DNA of 21,154 bases from Candidatus Atribacteria bacterium 1244-E10-H5-B2 (GCA_003575245.1 NMQN01000056.1:1-21154), one strand, 5' to 3'. Positions 6,277-14,741 are shown, numbered from the stretch's first letter. Notes: generated from the sequence alone by a model not told the origin. Numbers and translations: made by a program.

Positions 6277-7743
6277 TCATTGTGCAGGTTTTATCTCTCT
6301 TAGAACTGCTATCAGGTAGTCCCAAGTCCTTTCTATAGAGGATATACTTATATGTTCGTTAGGAGTATGTACATCATACATATTAGGACCAAAAGCAACC
6401 ATATCAAGATTCTTATTCTTTTCTTTGAACAAACCACATTCCAATCCTGCATGAATTGCTGCTACTTTTAGTTCATTGTTGTACATATTTGTATAGACCC
6501 TCTTAAATATACTCCTTAACTTTGAATCAGGACTATACTCCCATTCTGGATAGTCAGAATCCGTTTCAAAACCAATATCTAAAATACCCGCAATCATTTT
6601 GGCCTGATTTGATATATTATACTTTAAACTTTTTATATTACTCCTAATATTACTCTCAAATAGTATACCTGCATCAGAAGTAGTCACTACCCCTAAGTTT
6701 GTTGAACTTTCCACTAGCCCCTCGATATCTCTGCTCATTGTCTGAACACCGTTGGGAATAAGCACTAGTAATGAAATAACCTTATTCATCGTATCCCTTG
6801 ACAACACTTTTAAATCGGTGTCATCTAACCTTTTTACACTGAGACTCACTTGTGGATCAGATACTTTTAGTTCATTTTTAAAAATCGAATTCCATTCATC
6901 CACTTCAGCTGCCAGTTTGCTTTCATCACAGGGATCAATTAAAATAGTAACGTCCGCTTCTTGTGGGATAGCATTCATTTTAACCCCACCATTTATTTCA
7001 CTAATACAATATTCCACTTCCTGCAGAAGGTCATTTAAAAACCTGCCCATAAGTTTGTTTGAATTTCCTCTGCCTTTGTCTATCTCGACTCCCGAGTGGC
7101 CACCTTTTAGTCCCCTGATACTGATTAGATTTGAAATACAGTTTTTTTCAGGGTTTTCCCATTTTGCTGGTATACAATGCTTTACCCCTATACCTCCTGC
7201 ACAGCTTGAAAATAAAACACCTTCTTCTTCGCAATCCATATTGATAAGCATGTCACCTTCAAGGTATTTAGGGTCTAAAGCTGATGCGCCATTGAGCCCT
7301 ACTTCTTCCTCTGTGGTTATTAATACTCTTAAAGGGGGGTGTGGAATAGTGTTTGAATCCAAAAGTGCAAGAACATAAGCAATTGCAATGCCGTCATCCG
7401 CCCCAAGAGTTGTGTCCTTTGCATAAAGCATATCTCCTTTAACTCTAAGTTCAATAGGATCTTTCTTGAAATCATGTTTTGCCGATTTTTTTTTGTCGCA
7501 TACCATATCCATATGTCCCTGCAAGATAACAGTCGGTGTCTTTTCATATCCTGGGGTAGCGGGTTTTTTAATTAAAATATTTTGTGCATCATCTTGCTCT
7601 ACTTCAAGTTTTTTTGACTTAGCAAAATCTACAAGATAATCGCTTATGGCTTTCTCATTTCCTGAACATCTGGGAATCATTGAAATCTCCTCAAAGTATC
7701 TGAAAACTGGTTCCGTAGACAACTTGATATTTATATCAACCAT
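6277..7743 (-). CDS. pepD: Aminoacyl-histidine dipeptidase (Xaa-His dipeptidase), M20C family
   Basis: This 488-residue cytosolic di-zinc dipeptidase has a length typical for PepD (about 485). Metal and catalytic residues are all visible. They are His77 and Asp79 in GHMDMVCDK, the bridging Asp116 in TLGADDGIA, the catalytic Glu145 and metal ligand Glu146 in TTEEEVGLNG, Asp170 in NMD, and the final His in the C-terminal HTPNEHIS. The central lid/dimerisation domain (about 190-400) is intact. The enzyme splits unblocked dipeptides (carnosine and other Xaa-His, often a broad range). Its place among cyclic-amide-type enzymes and a peptide transporter suggests it hydrolyses linear dipeptides released by an upstream ring-opening step. 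Strong ribosome site (AGGAGG). Confidence 0.93.
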   Translation of the reverse strand: MVDINIKLSTEPVFRYFEEISMIPRCSGNEKAISDYLVDFAKSKKLEVEQDDAQNILIKKPATPGYEKTPTVILQGHMDMVCDKKKSAKHDFKKDPIELRVKGDMLYAKDTTLGADDGIAIAYVLALLDSNTIPHPPLRVLITTEEEVGLNGASALDPKYLEGDMLINMDCEEEGVLFSSCAGGIGVKHCIPAKWENPEKNCISNLISIRGLKGGHSGVEIDKGRGNSNKLMGRFLNDLLQEVEYCISEINGGVKMNAIPQEADVTILIDPCDESKLAAEVDEWNSIFKNELKVSDPQVSLSVKRLDDTDLKVLSRDTMNKVISLLVLIPNGVQTMSRDIEGLVESSTNLGVVTTSDAGILFESNIRSNIKSLKYNISNQAKMIAGILDIGFETDSDYPEWEYSPDSKLRSIFKRVYTNMYNNELKVAAIHAGLECGLFKEKNKNLDMVAFGPNMYDVHTPNEHISISSIERTWDYLIAVLREIKPAQ

Positions 7744-7800
7744 ATAATTTCCTCCTATTTTACCTATTACTAATATATATTGGAAAAATTTTTCTTTGGT

Positions 7801-8925
7801 TTATAACACCTGCTCCATTGGTTTCCATTCAATATCAAAACCGAAGTGTTTTGGAGTTAGCAAGTTAACATCGCCCTTATCACGGTATTTTATATGAGAT
7901 TTTCCAATTACAGCTACTTGCTGTCTTACTTTCAAATAGGTATTTGTTATTGGTTCACAATCTCCCAAAGCAACAACCGTTATTATATCCGGACTACAAA
8001 CGTATGGTTTATTGTCTAACCAGGTGATATGATTTTCATTTTTAAACCATATCTTAAATGTATGTCCTTGGAATTCATCTAAACCTTCAAATACATGTGT
8101 ACCAAACATAAAGCCTTTTTTATCTTCAAACTCTCTTTCTATCACTGTTCCCTTAAAAAGCAAATGTCCTCCAATTACTTCAACTACTTTTTCCACCGGG
8201 TCATGTCCTGCTGCTTCTCTTGCTTCTCTTATTGTTTTGCCAACGACATAACTATCCGTCAATGTACCAGGTATCATCACTTCTTTTAATTCCTTAACTT
8301 TCATAAGAAATCCGATATTACCCGTCATTTGATTCGTTACCATAACAATTGAGCGTCCATATTCCTCCACCATTCCAAAATTTATAGCACTTTCAATAAT
8401 ATTAACATTTCCCCATAAATCACACATAACCAAGGGACAAATGCTTTTGTTTTTAACACAAGGGGTTGCCTGGGTTAATTCTGGTATCGCTCTCCCCGCA
8501 AAATCTCCATCTATAAAAACTTTATTTAATCTTGCCGCCGTATCTAATGGTGCTGGCGTGTTACTTCCACCTAACTCTCCCGCAATCAAAGCACCCAGTT
8601 TTATTTGTTTATATTTTTCCAGTTCTTGGACCGCTTTTATTAACGGTCTCTCCACGGTAGGTTCACCTAAACCCATCTCTTTTAGTTTTTTTAAATTTTC
8701 CTCAGAGATAGGTGCAATAGAACCCATATAAAATGGCATTGCCACCCATTCTTCTTCATTTATCTCTGAGATGTCAACCCAACTTAATTTATATCCCTCT
8801 TCTAATGCTTTTACAAGGAAGTCTAGACCTAATTTAGGATCTCCACCGCCGCCTGTTCCCATAAAAGTCACACCTCTTATAAAATCCTCTACATCCTGTT
8901 TATTTTTCAAAGTATAACTAGACAT
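7801..8925 (-). CDS. DUF917-family protein (S-Me-THD-like), paralogue 2
   Basis: 374 residues, the same length as paralogue 1. Motifs: MGTGGGGDP (22-30), FYMGSIAP (65-72), E117-L-G-G-S-N122, DFAGRAIPE (141-149), MIPGTLTDSYVVGKTIREA in the middle, and KNENHITWLDNKPYVCSPD in the C-terminal domain. It is clearly closer to paralogues 1 and 4 than to 3. The start is fixed by GAGGAGGTG just before the ATG. Only 57 bases separate it from pepD, so they are probably co-transcribed. A tandem 28-bp repeat lies upstream. Function as inferred for the family; substrate unknown. Confidence 0.85.
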   Translation of the reverse strand: MSSYTLKNKQDVEDFIRGVTFMGTGGGGDPKLGLDFLVKALEEGYKLSWVDISEINEEEWVAMPFYMGSIAPISEENLKKLKEMGLGEPTVERPLIKAVQELEKYKQIKLGALIAGELGGSNTPAPLDTAARLNKVFIDGDFAGRAIPELTQATPCVKNKSICPLVMCDLWGNVNIIESAINFGMVEEYGRSIVMVTNQMTGNIGFLMKVKELKEVMIPGTLTDSYVVGKTIREAREAAGHDPVEKVVEVIGGHLLFKGTVIEREFEDKKGFMFGTHVFEGLDEFQGHTFKIWFKNENHITWLDNKPYVCSPDIITVVALGDCEPITNTYLKVRQQVAVIGKSHIKYRDKGDVNLLTPKHFGFDIEWKPMEQVL

Positions 8926-8951
8926 ATTTCACCTCCTCAAATTTCATATTC

Positions 8952-9013
8952 TTTCATATTACTTTTGACAGTACCTTTTATATCTTTTCATATTGTTTTT
9001 GACAGTACCTTTT
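8952..9013. repeat. Tandem 28-bp direct repeat in the leader of DUF917 paralogue 2
   Basis: Two copies, 8952-8979 and 8986-9013, differ at two bases and are offset by 34 bases. Each contains TTTTGACAGTACC on the plus strand. The spacing of roughly three helical turns would suit paired sites for a DNA-binding protein. Equally it may be a simple slippage duplication. Confidence 0.6.
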
Positions 9014-9067
9014 CTGAGTATAAACTTTCTACTTTATGTCTGTTCTTAAAAACAAATGGTGTTTTAC

Positions 9068-10150
9068 TTAACTCTTATTTAATTCCTCAACTGTCACGTA
9101 ATCCCCATCATATCCCAGTTTCTCAATAACGTGTTTAAATACTTTATAACCGTTCAATTTTCTCCATTTAGCGTGACATGGGAATGCCAACACCACAATT
9201 TCCGTGCCTTCTTCCAAGTCTGCATTTGTCAAAGCTTGCCCTCCGACTGATATGGTACAAATCAAATCCGGAACCATAGCAATCATTTGTCCATTCTTCT
9301 TAGCAATCATATTCTCATTTTTATATTCCATAGTAAGTACACTGCCTTTATATTTTCCGGACCCTTGGACGATATAGCGTCCAAAATCAAAGCCTTCTTT
9401 AGTTTGTATTGTCATATCCTGAACCTTGCCTCTTATTAACTCGTATCCGTTAAACTGATCTATTAATAATTTAACAAAATCATTATTATTCTCTATGGCT
9501 TCTCTAATAGTCACCCCGATTTTTTCAGCGATACTTACTGTACCAGGTATCATTGCTTGTTTGCACATGTTGCCATCCATCACATATGATGCTATGCCTC
9601 CGCTCATACCCAATGCCGAGATTACACTTCTTGCAATGTTTTCACAATCATAAGAATTCTCTGTATAAACAACAGCTGCATTACTCTTTTTATCTGATAT
9701 GGCAAAAGGAGATGGTGGGATATCGTAGAAGTGAAACATGAGCATTTCAAGTTCAGGGACAGCTCTTCCTGCACCATCTGCATCTAGAATAGGCAGGCCT
9801 TTTTTCGCTCCTGCATATATAGGCACCATAGTATTAAATGCACCGGTTTCTACTGGGATTAAACAATCTATTTTTGAGCCTATTGTTCTTTCAAGCAACT
9901 CCAAAGCGTTAATTGATTCAATATCAAAACCTTTTTCTAATAGAGCTTTTGGTGCTCCCATACCTGCTACCGTCGCAATCTTTTCACTACCTTTAAGTTC
10001 ATCAACAGTAATTAATATTGGTTCTATGTTTAATACTTTAATTTGTTCTGCTAACTTCAATCCAGATTTTATTGAACCTCCGCCACCCGCACCAAGAAGC
10101 GCAGAACCATTAATAATATCCAGCATATTTTTGTGTGTCAATCTTCTCAT
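9068..10150 (-). CDS. DUF917-family protein, divergent paralogue 3
   Basis: 360 residues and the most divergent of the four. The glycine loop is LGAGGGGSIKSG (19-30), the central motif is E101-T-G-A-F-N106 instead of ELGGxN, and DGAGRAVPE is at 125-133. The usual MGSIAP block is replaced by GMGAPKA (63-69). The C-terminal domain keeps KNENMIAKKNG and VPDLICTISV. The key E-x-G-x-x-N and D-x-x-GRA-x-PE residues are retained, so it is probably an active enzyme with another substrate, or a partner subunit to one of the other paralogues. Good ribosome site (GAGGAGGG). It starts 25 bases after the DUF6092-like gene, so it is in the same operon as the oxidase-like pair. Confidence 0.82.
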   Translation of the reverse strand: MRRLTHKNMLDIINGSALLGAGGGGSIKSGLKLAEQIKVLNIEPILITVDELKGSEKIATVAGMGAPKALLEKGFDIESINALELLERTIGSKIDCLIPVETGAFNTMVPIYAGAKKGLPILDADGAGRAVPELEMLMFHFYDIPPSPFAISDKKSNAAVVYTENSYDCENIARSVISALGMSGGIASYVMDGNMCKQAMIPGTVSIAEKIGVTIREAIENNNDFVKLLIDQFNGYELIRGKVQDMTIQTKEGFDFGRYIVQGSGKYKGSVLTMEYKNENMIAKKNGQMIAMVPDLICTISVGGQALTNADLEEGTEIVVLAFPCHAKWRKLNGYKVFKHVIEKLGYDGDYVTVEELNKS

Positions 10151-10175
10151 CTTATACCCTCCTCATTCAAATTTG

Positions 10176-10460
10176 TTATTTATTGAAATTAAACAAAGTA
10201 ACAAAATCATCTATAATATCATCCAACATCGTTACAAATTCTTTTTTATCGGTCATACAACTATATTTTTTCTTCTCAATTTTTTCTATAACCTTTGATA
10301 CTTCTTCATTCTCTATAAGATTATTTTCTTTCAATATACTATATAATTTACTTATAGAATCAATAAGCCGGAATGGTCCATATATTTTAGGTTCATCTAT
10401 ACATCCCCTTGCGCTTGTAACCATATAAGTAAACAGTTTTATTATTTCCTTCTCTTTCAT
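10176..10460 (-). CDS. Small DUF6092-like protein, candidate AlbB-type oxidase subunit
   Basis: 94 residues, no membrane segment, with a conserved-looking core SARGCIDEPKIYGPFRLIDS (about 17-36) followed by helices rich in Glu and Lys. I recognise this as the DUF6092 pattern (EPK-x-YGPFRL-x-D). To my recollection it includes AlbB, the small subunit of cyclodipeptide oxidase. It starts inside the stop codon of the preceding nitroreductase gene (ATGA overlap, 10457-10460), giving tight coupling as expected for an obligate two-subunit enzyme. albA and albB overlap similarly in Streptomyces. The family link is from memory and not tested. Confidence 0.6.
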   Translation of the reverse strand: MKEKEIIKLFTYMVTSARGCIDEPKIYGPFRLIDSISKLYSILKENNLIENEEVSKVIEKIEKKKYSCMTDKKEFVTMLDDIIDDFVTLFNFNK

Positions 10461-10993
10461 TGGATTTTACCCCCCCATGTATTAAAGAAAGTTACCTCTT
10501 TAACACTTCTCCTTTTGGGAGTGCTAGTAATTTCATCAGAATATCCAACGCTAATAATTAAATCTGCTGAAACATAGTCCGGTAGATTCAATATTTTACT
10601 AATAGCTCTTTTATTAAAAGATTTCACGGGACATGTACTTAAACCTATCTCTTCTGCTAAAAGCATTATATTCTGGGCCGCCATTGAGATATCCATCACA
10701 CATAGCTCATCTCTTCCTAATGTACCTGCCTTTTCAAAAGCCTTCTTTCTATCGCTGCAGATCAAAATTATGCTTGGTGGATCTCCTAAAAGTCCGGGGC
10801 TAAATGCATTTACCTGTTCAATTGTATTAGCGTCATTTACAATAACAAAATACCATGGCTGTACATTGCTTCCTGAGGGTGCCCAGATGGCTGCTTCAAT
10901 TAGTTGTAATAACAAATCTTTAGATACATTGTCTTTTTTGTACTTTCGGATACTTCTTCTTTTTTTTATTACATCCAAAATACTATCTCTCAT
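10457..10993 (-). CDS. Nitroreductase-family flavoenzyme, candidate AlbA-type cyclodipeptide oxidase subunit
   Basis: 178-residue FMN enzyme with the usual signatures: KRRSIRKYKK (11-20) for phosphate binding and APSGSNVQPW (38-47). Beyond the generic family it shares with AlbA (as I remember that sequence) the FSPGLLGDP segment (64-72). It also shares CPVKSFNKR after the central helix, and the C-terminal RR-x-x-x-EV then WG. Those features, plus the overlapping DUF6092-like partner, point to the cyclodipeptide-oxidase branch, which dehydrogenates 2,5-diketopiperazines. A general nitro/enone reductase remains possible. The ribosome site is modest (AAAGGAATTG). A 7-bp inverted repeat (CAAACTT/AAGTTTG, 11060-11080) lies upstream. 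Confidence 0.7.
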   Translation of the reverse strand: MRDSILDVIKKRRSIRKYKKDNVSKDLLLQLIEAAIWAPSGSNVQPWYFVIVNDANTIEQVNAFSPGLLGDPPSIILICSDRKKAFEKAGTLGRDELCVMDISMAAQNIMLLAEEIGLSTCPVKSFNKRAISKILNLPDYVSADLIISVGYSDEITSTPKRRSVKEVTFFNTWGGKIQ

Positions 10994-11174
10994 CTTATCT
11001 ATTCAATTCCTTTCATTTAAATTCTTACTGGTTGTCCCTTGAATTTTTAAAATATCTCCCAAACTTATAGTAAAAGTTTGATTTTATGCCTATTTCAATA
11101 GATATTATTTTATTATAGACTTCCCCAATCCTCTTCTCTTCACCTTTATGTAAAATTTCATGTTATTTAAATCG

Positions 11175-11314
11175 GCAATACGGTCATCTTTGGCCATGTG
11201 TGCTGTTCTCCTTCTTATTTTGAATATTGTGGTTATTAATATTCTATAGGAAAGATCTAAATGCATGACCAATTTATTTTAAGTCAAAGTGTAAACACTA
11301 CTCGAAATTAGTAC
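11175..11314 (-). mobile_element. Truncated left end of the IS seen at 20967
   Basis: Reading leftwards from TGTACTAA at 11314, about 140 bases match 20967-21112 closely. They include the IS promoter region, the AGAAGGAGAAC ribosome site and the first transposase codons (MAKDDRIA, from ATG 11197-11195). Similarity stops abruptly after the eighth codon, and the frame then runs into unrelated sequence. The remainder of 10994-11339 holds only the AT-rich leader of the nitroreductase gene. Confidence 0.8.
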
Positions 11315-11339
11315 ATATTAAGAAACTTAGTATAATTAA

Positions 11340-12473
11340 TTATTTCAACCTGTTTTCAATAGGAACGTAATCATAATCAAATCCAAAAGCTTTTGGTCCT
11401 AAGATTCCTATGCCCTTTTCGCTGCGGAACATTGGTCTTGCTTTGAGTCCAATAACAGCAACATTGTCACCTTCACTTATTTTAGGGTTTGCAAAAGGTT
11501 CGCCTGTTACTACGTCAACAACAGTTATAATATCTGGGCTTGTAACTAAGACTTCATCATTTTTCCAGCAAATATGATTCTCGTTTTTAAACCATATTTT
11601 AGTTATATCGCCTTCAAACTCGCCTTCTCCGGCTATTGTATGTGTCCCCCAATAGTATCCTACACGATCTTCCCATTCTTTTTTAACAACTTTACCCCTG
11701 GAAATTATCCACCCACCTAATAATTTTATCACCTCAGCAATTGGATCTTTCCCTACTTCTCTTGTTTCACGTATAAGCTTTCCGATATTATAACATTCTG
11801 TTAATGTCCCCGGTATGATCACTTCCTTAACTTCCTTACCAGTCATAAGGAAACCCGCATCGCCCGTTAATCCATATGAAGCAGCACTTAAGAATTTACC
11901 TATGCGTTCTGCTATAAGGTAGCTGGTAGAGTCTTTAATAATACAAATGTTTCCCCATGCATCAACAGATGTAATAGGTAACAAGGACTTGTCATGCAGA
12001 TAAGGAGTTGTTTGGGATATTTCCGGAATTGCACGGCCAGTATAATCACCATCTATAGTTGGAATACCTGTAATCAAACCAGCGGCAATACACCCCGGTG
12101 TATTTGCACCACCCAGCTCTATAGGTATCAATGCATTAACTTTTTTCCCGATATAATTAGATAGCTCTTTAATAGCTATTGCCAAACAGTCCTTCTGTTT
12201 GTTTTTTACAGTACCAAGACCCAAGCTTGCCATTTCCTTAATTGCTTCTTCGGTATGAGGAGCAATAGAACCCATTAGGAATGGGCAAACAGTCAAATCA
12301 TCGTCTGAAATATCATCAATATCAATCCAGCCAACTTCCTTGCCTTTTTCTAATTCACTAATAAGAGAATCTATGCCATTCTCTGGTAAACCCCCTCCCC
12401 CTGTTCCATAAAGCGTACATCCTCTAACGAAATCCTCAATTTCCTGCCTATTTTTCAAAGTTGCTTTCAACAT
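11340..12473 (-). CDS. DUF917-family protein (S-Me-THD-like), paralogue 4
   Basis: 377 residues from the ATG at 12473, chosen because GGAGGAGG stands just before it; a start 36 bases further upstream has no such site. Motifs: YGTGGGGLP (22-30), FLMGSIAPHTEE (65-76), E119-L-G-G-A-N124, DYTGRAIPE (143-151), and KNENHICWKNDEVLVTSPD in the second domain. It is first in the inserted block, directly downstream of the transporter ATPase and the truncated NicX-like fragment. It is separated from the oxidase-like pair by the IS remnant. Family function as for the other paralogues; the substrate cannot be read from the sequence. Confidence 0.85.
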   Translation of the reverse strand: MLKATLKNRQEIEDFVRGCTLYGTGGGGLPENGIDSLISELEKGKEVGWIDIDDISDDDLTVCPFLMGSIAPHTEEAIKEMASLGLGTVKNKQKDCLAIAIKELSNYIGKKVNALIPIELGGANTPGCIAAGLITGIPTIDGDYTGRAIPEISQTTPYLHDKSLLPITSVDAWGNICIIKDSTSYLIAERIGKFLSAASYGLTGDAGFLMTGKEVKEVIIPGTLTECYNIGKLIRETREVGKDPIAEVIKLLGGWIISRGKVVKKEWEDRVGYYWGTHTIAGEGEFEGDITKIWFKNENHICWKNDEVLVTSPDIITVVDVVTGEPFANPKISEGDNVAVIGLKARPMFRSEKGIGILGPKAFGFDYDYVPIENRLK

Positions 12474-12653
12474 TTCTTTTCCTCCTCCATGATATTTATT
12501 ATTTATCAACTATATACTGGTATAGATGGGAATAAACGTATTTTATAAAAGTAATTATGAAATACATTTATTGATCTGTGCTTTTACAATTAAAAATATA
12601 GACCCACTCCCTTAGAGTTAAGAAATCTTATGATTTGTGCCTTTTTATTTTGC

Positions 12654-12710
12654 TTATTTAACATACCATGAATCTGCAACGCCAATCTCTAAATCCATAG
12701 TAATTGGCAT
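12654..12710 (-). pseudogene. 5' fragment of a NicX-like gene
   Basis: ATG 12710 to TAA 12654 encodes MPITMDLEIGVADSWYVK. The first 12 residues equal the start of the gene at 3735-4784 (MPITMDLEIGVA), then the sequence becomes unrelated and stops. Its TACCTCC ribosome site and spacer also match. It is the truncated twin of the gene now 8 kb away. Confidence 0.85.
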
Positions 12711-12899
12711 AATTTTATACCTCCTTTTAACTAAAATAAATTAAATCTAAATATTATGACAACGGACATAATGTTCAGGCTCGACCTCTCGCATCACTGG
12801 ATCCTCGACAAAACAAATGTCCATCTTGAAAGGGCAACGTGTATTAAAACTGCATCCGTGCGGCACGTCCACCGGACTGGGTATCTCGCCTACAGAGTG
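12674..12899. repeat. Diverged direct repeat, right copy (dppF 3' end plus NicX-like 5' end)
   Basis: Same orientation as 4748-4967. Here the dppF side is intact and the NicX side is cut at about 12674, the reciprocal of the left copy. Confidence 0.8.
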
Positions 12900-13745
12900 G
12901 ATTTTGTCCGGTTTTAACTTTGCCTCTTCTTCAAACAATATGGGGATAGAAGACAACAACATCTGCGTATAAGGGTGGAGGGGCTTAAGAAAGAATTTAT
13001 TAGTGGACGCAACCTCTGCGATTTTGCCCAGGTACATAATTGCGATCCTATCCGCAACATTCCGCATCAGACTCAAATCGTGGGTGATGAAAAGATAAGT
13101 AAGGTTGAATTCTTTCTGCAACCGGATTAACTTGTTAATGATTTTCCCTTGCACAGAAACATCGAGAGCAGAAGTAGGTTCATCTAATACCATAAAAGAG
13201 GGTTCGGTAGCTAAGGCCCTGGCAATGGCCACCATCTGTTTCTCTCCACCTCCAAGTGTAGTTGGTGACTTGAAACGGTAGTGAGATGATAGCTCAACCA
13301 TATCGAGCAGATCGATGACTTTCTTTTCTATTGAATTACCCTTTTTGATCATATTGTGTACACGCAAAGGCATCTCTAAGATACTTTTGATGTTTCTCCT
13401 GGGATTCAACGAAGAGCCAGGGTCTTGAAAAACAATCTGTATCTCCTTTTTCAAATGCATAGGACGTTTTACCGCAGGTCGTGCAATATCCTCCCCTTTA
13501 AAAACGAGCGAACCGGACGTTGGTTCATACGAGCCCACCATCATATATGCTGTAGTACTCTTCCCTGAGCCAGACTCCCCTACTAGGCCAAAACATTCAC
13601 CTTGCTTCACAGAGAAGTTAATCCCATCCACTGCTTTCACTACGATCCACTTTTTCTTGAAAATACCAGATAGATTGATTGGAAAGTGCTTGACCAAGTT
13701 TTTGGCCACAAGTACGTTATTGTTTATGCTCATATCATCAGACAT
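12747..13745 (-). CDS. dppF: Peptide ABC transporter ATP-binding protein, DppF/OppF type
   Basis: 332 residues from ATG 13745. That start overlaps the end of dppD by 8 bases and has AGGAGG nine bases upstream; an ATG 54 bases earlier has no such site. One of two ATPases driving import of a peptide-like substrate. Walker A GESGSGKST (56-64), Q-loop Gln107, Walker B FMVLDE (184-189) and H-loop His222 are present. The signature motif reads LGGGE (164-168) instead of LSGGE/Q, with the usual following QR as QM. This loss of the ATP-contacting serine is unusual. The C-terminal cysteine-containing peptide-family tail is intact, ending YVRCHNI. Confidence 0.9.
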   Translation of the reverse strand: MSDDMSINNNVLVAKNLVKHFPINLSGIFKKKWIVVKAVDGINFSVKQGECFGLVGESGSGKSTTAYMMVGSYEPTSGSLVFKGEDIARPAVKRPMHLKKEIQIVFQDPGSSLNPRRNIKSILEMPLRVHNMIKKGNSIEKKVIDLLDMVELSSHYRFKSPTTLGGGEKQMVAIARALATEPSFMVLDEPTSALDVSVQGKIINKLIRLQKEFNLTYLFITHDLSLMRNVADRIAIMYLGKIAEVASTNKFFLKPLHPYTQMLLSSIPILFEEEAKLKPDKIHSVGEIPSPVDVPHGCSFNTRCPFKMDICFVEDPVMREVEPEHYVRCHNI

Positions 13746-14736
13746 TCCTCCTGCCCTCCTGTCCCTTTTGGTATAAGTAACATGCCACCTGGTGTCCATT
13801 ACCTATATCAATACAAGGCGGCATCGCTTTGCTACAGGGTTCAAATGCATGCTGGCATCGAGGTTCAAATCGACAGCCGGGAGGGGGGTTACGATAATCC
13901 GGGATACGTCCAGGGATCCCCTCTGCAAAACCACCACCGCTAAGACGTGGCACCGAGGCTAACAACCCCCGGGTATAAGGATGGAGAGGTTTTTCAAATA
14001 GCAAGGAGGTAGCGGCCATCTCAATCATGTTACCAGCATACATGACGTACACACGTTCGGTTATCTCGCGAGCCAATCCCAATGAATGAGTAATTAAAAT
14101 GAGCGAGGCCCCTTTTTTTTCAACCAAGTCTCTGATCAAGCGTAGAACTTGGTCTTGGATAGTCACATCAAGGTTAGTGGTAGGCTCATCAGCAATAAGA
14201 AGTTCACGGGCAGTGGCAATAGCAAACGCAATACACACCCTCTGACGCATACCCCCACTGAGTTGGACAGGATAGCTATCCAACATACGTTCTGGATCGG
14301 GTAAACGCGCTTCATGTAATGCGCGTAGAGCAACATTTTTCTTATCTGCTATTTTCCGTCCAGAATAACCAACTGAATATTTAATGACGTCGTATAATTG
14401 CTGCCCTATCGTAAAAACAGGATTGAGCGCAGAGGTAGGGTCCTGAAAAATCATGGATAAACCTCTCCCCCTCAAATCTGCCAGCTCTCTAGAGTTCAGT
14501 TCAAGAATATTCCTACCACGGACCAAGATATCACCCTCCGGAATCAATGCCAGGTTAGGCAGAACACGTAACAATGCCTTCATAGTTGTCGTCTTACCAC
14601 ACCCAGTTTCGCCAACCAATCCGACCTTTTCGCCGGATTTAACTGTAAAATTGACACCGTTCAACACCTTTAGCACACCACCATAGACTTTGAACCACAC
14701 ATGTAGATTTCTGATATCTAACAAAATTTCAGACAT
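13738..14736 (-). CDS. dppD: Peptide ABC transporter ATP-binding protein, DppD/OppD type
   Basis: 332 residues with every canonical element: Walker A GETGCGKTT (42-50), Q-loop Gln98 in FQDPTSALNP, signature LSGGMRQRV (159-167), Walker B LLIADEP (179-185) and H-loop His217. It has the oligopeptide/dipeptide C-terminal extension with a PPPGCRFEPRC cysteine cluster. It pairs with DppF to form the ATPase dimer under the two permeases. Because DppF has a degenerate signature motif, the composite ATP site that uses this subunit's intact LSGGM is likely to be the main hydrolytic one. The ribosome site (GAGGAGG) lies inside the last codons of dppC. Confidence 0.93.
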   Translation of the reverse strand: MSEILLDIRNLHVWFKVYGGVLKVLNGVNFTVKSGEKVGLVGETGCGKTTTMKALLRVLPNLALIPEGDILVRGRNILELNSRELADLRGRGLSMIFQDPTSALNPVFTIGQQLYDVIKYSVGYSGRKIADKKNVALRALHEARLPDPERMLDSYPVQLSGGMRQRVCIAFAIATARELLIADEPTTNLDVTIQDQVLRLIRDLVEKKGASLILITHSLGLAREITERVYVMYAGNMIEMAATSLLFEKPLHPYTRGLLASVPRLSGGGFAEGIPGRIPDYRNPPPGCRFEPRCQHAFEPCSKAMPPCIDIGNGHQVACYLYQKGQEGRRNV

Positions 14737-14741
14737 AACGA

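Noticed and set aside
6752..7378. A 208-codon open frame on the plus strand
   Set aside because: Antisense to pepD, with a low-complexity Ser/Leu/Phe-rich product typical of a shadow frame.
8952..9013. CRISPR array
   Set aside because: Only two repeat units, a 6-base spacer and no cas genes. No other repeat-spacer pattern exists in the window.
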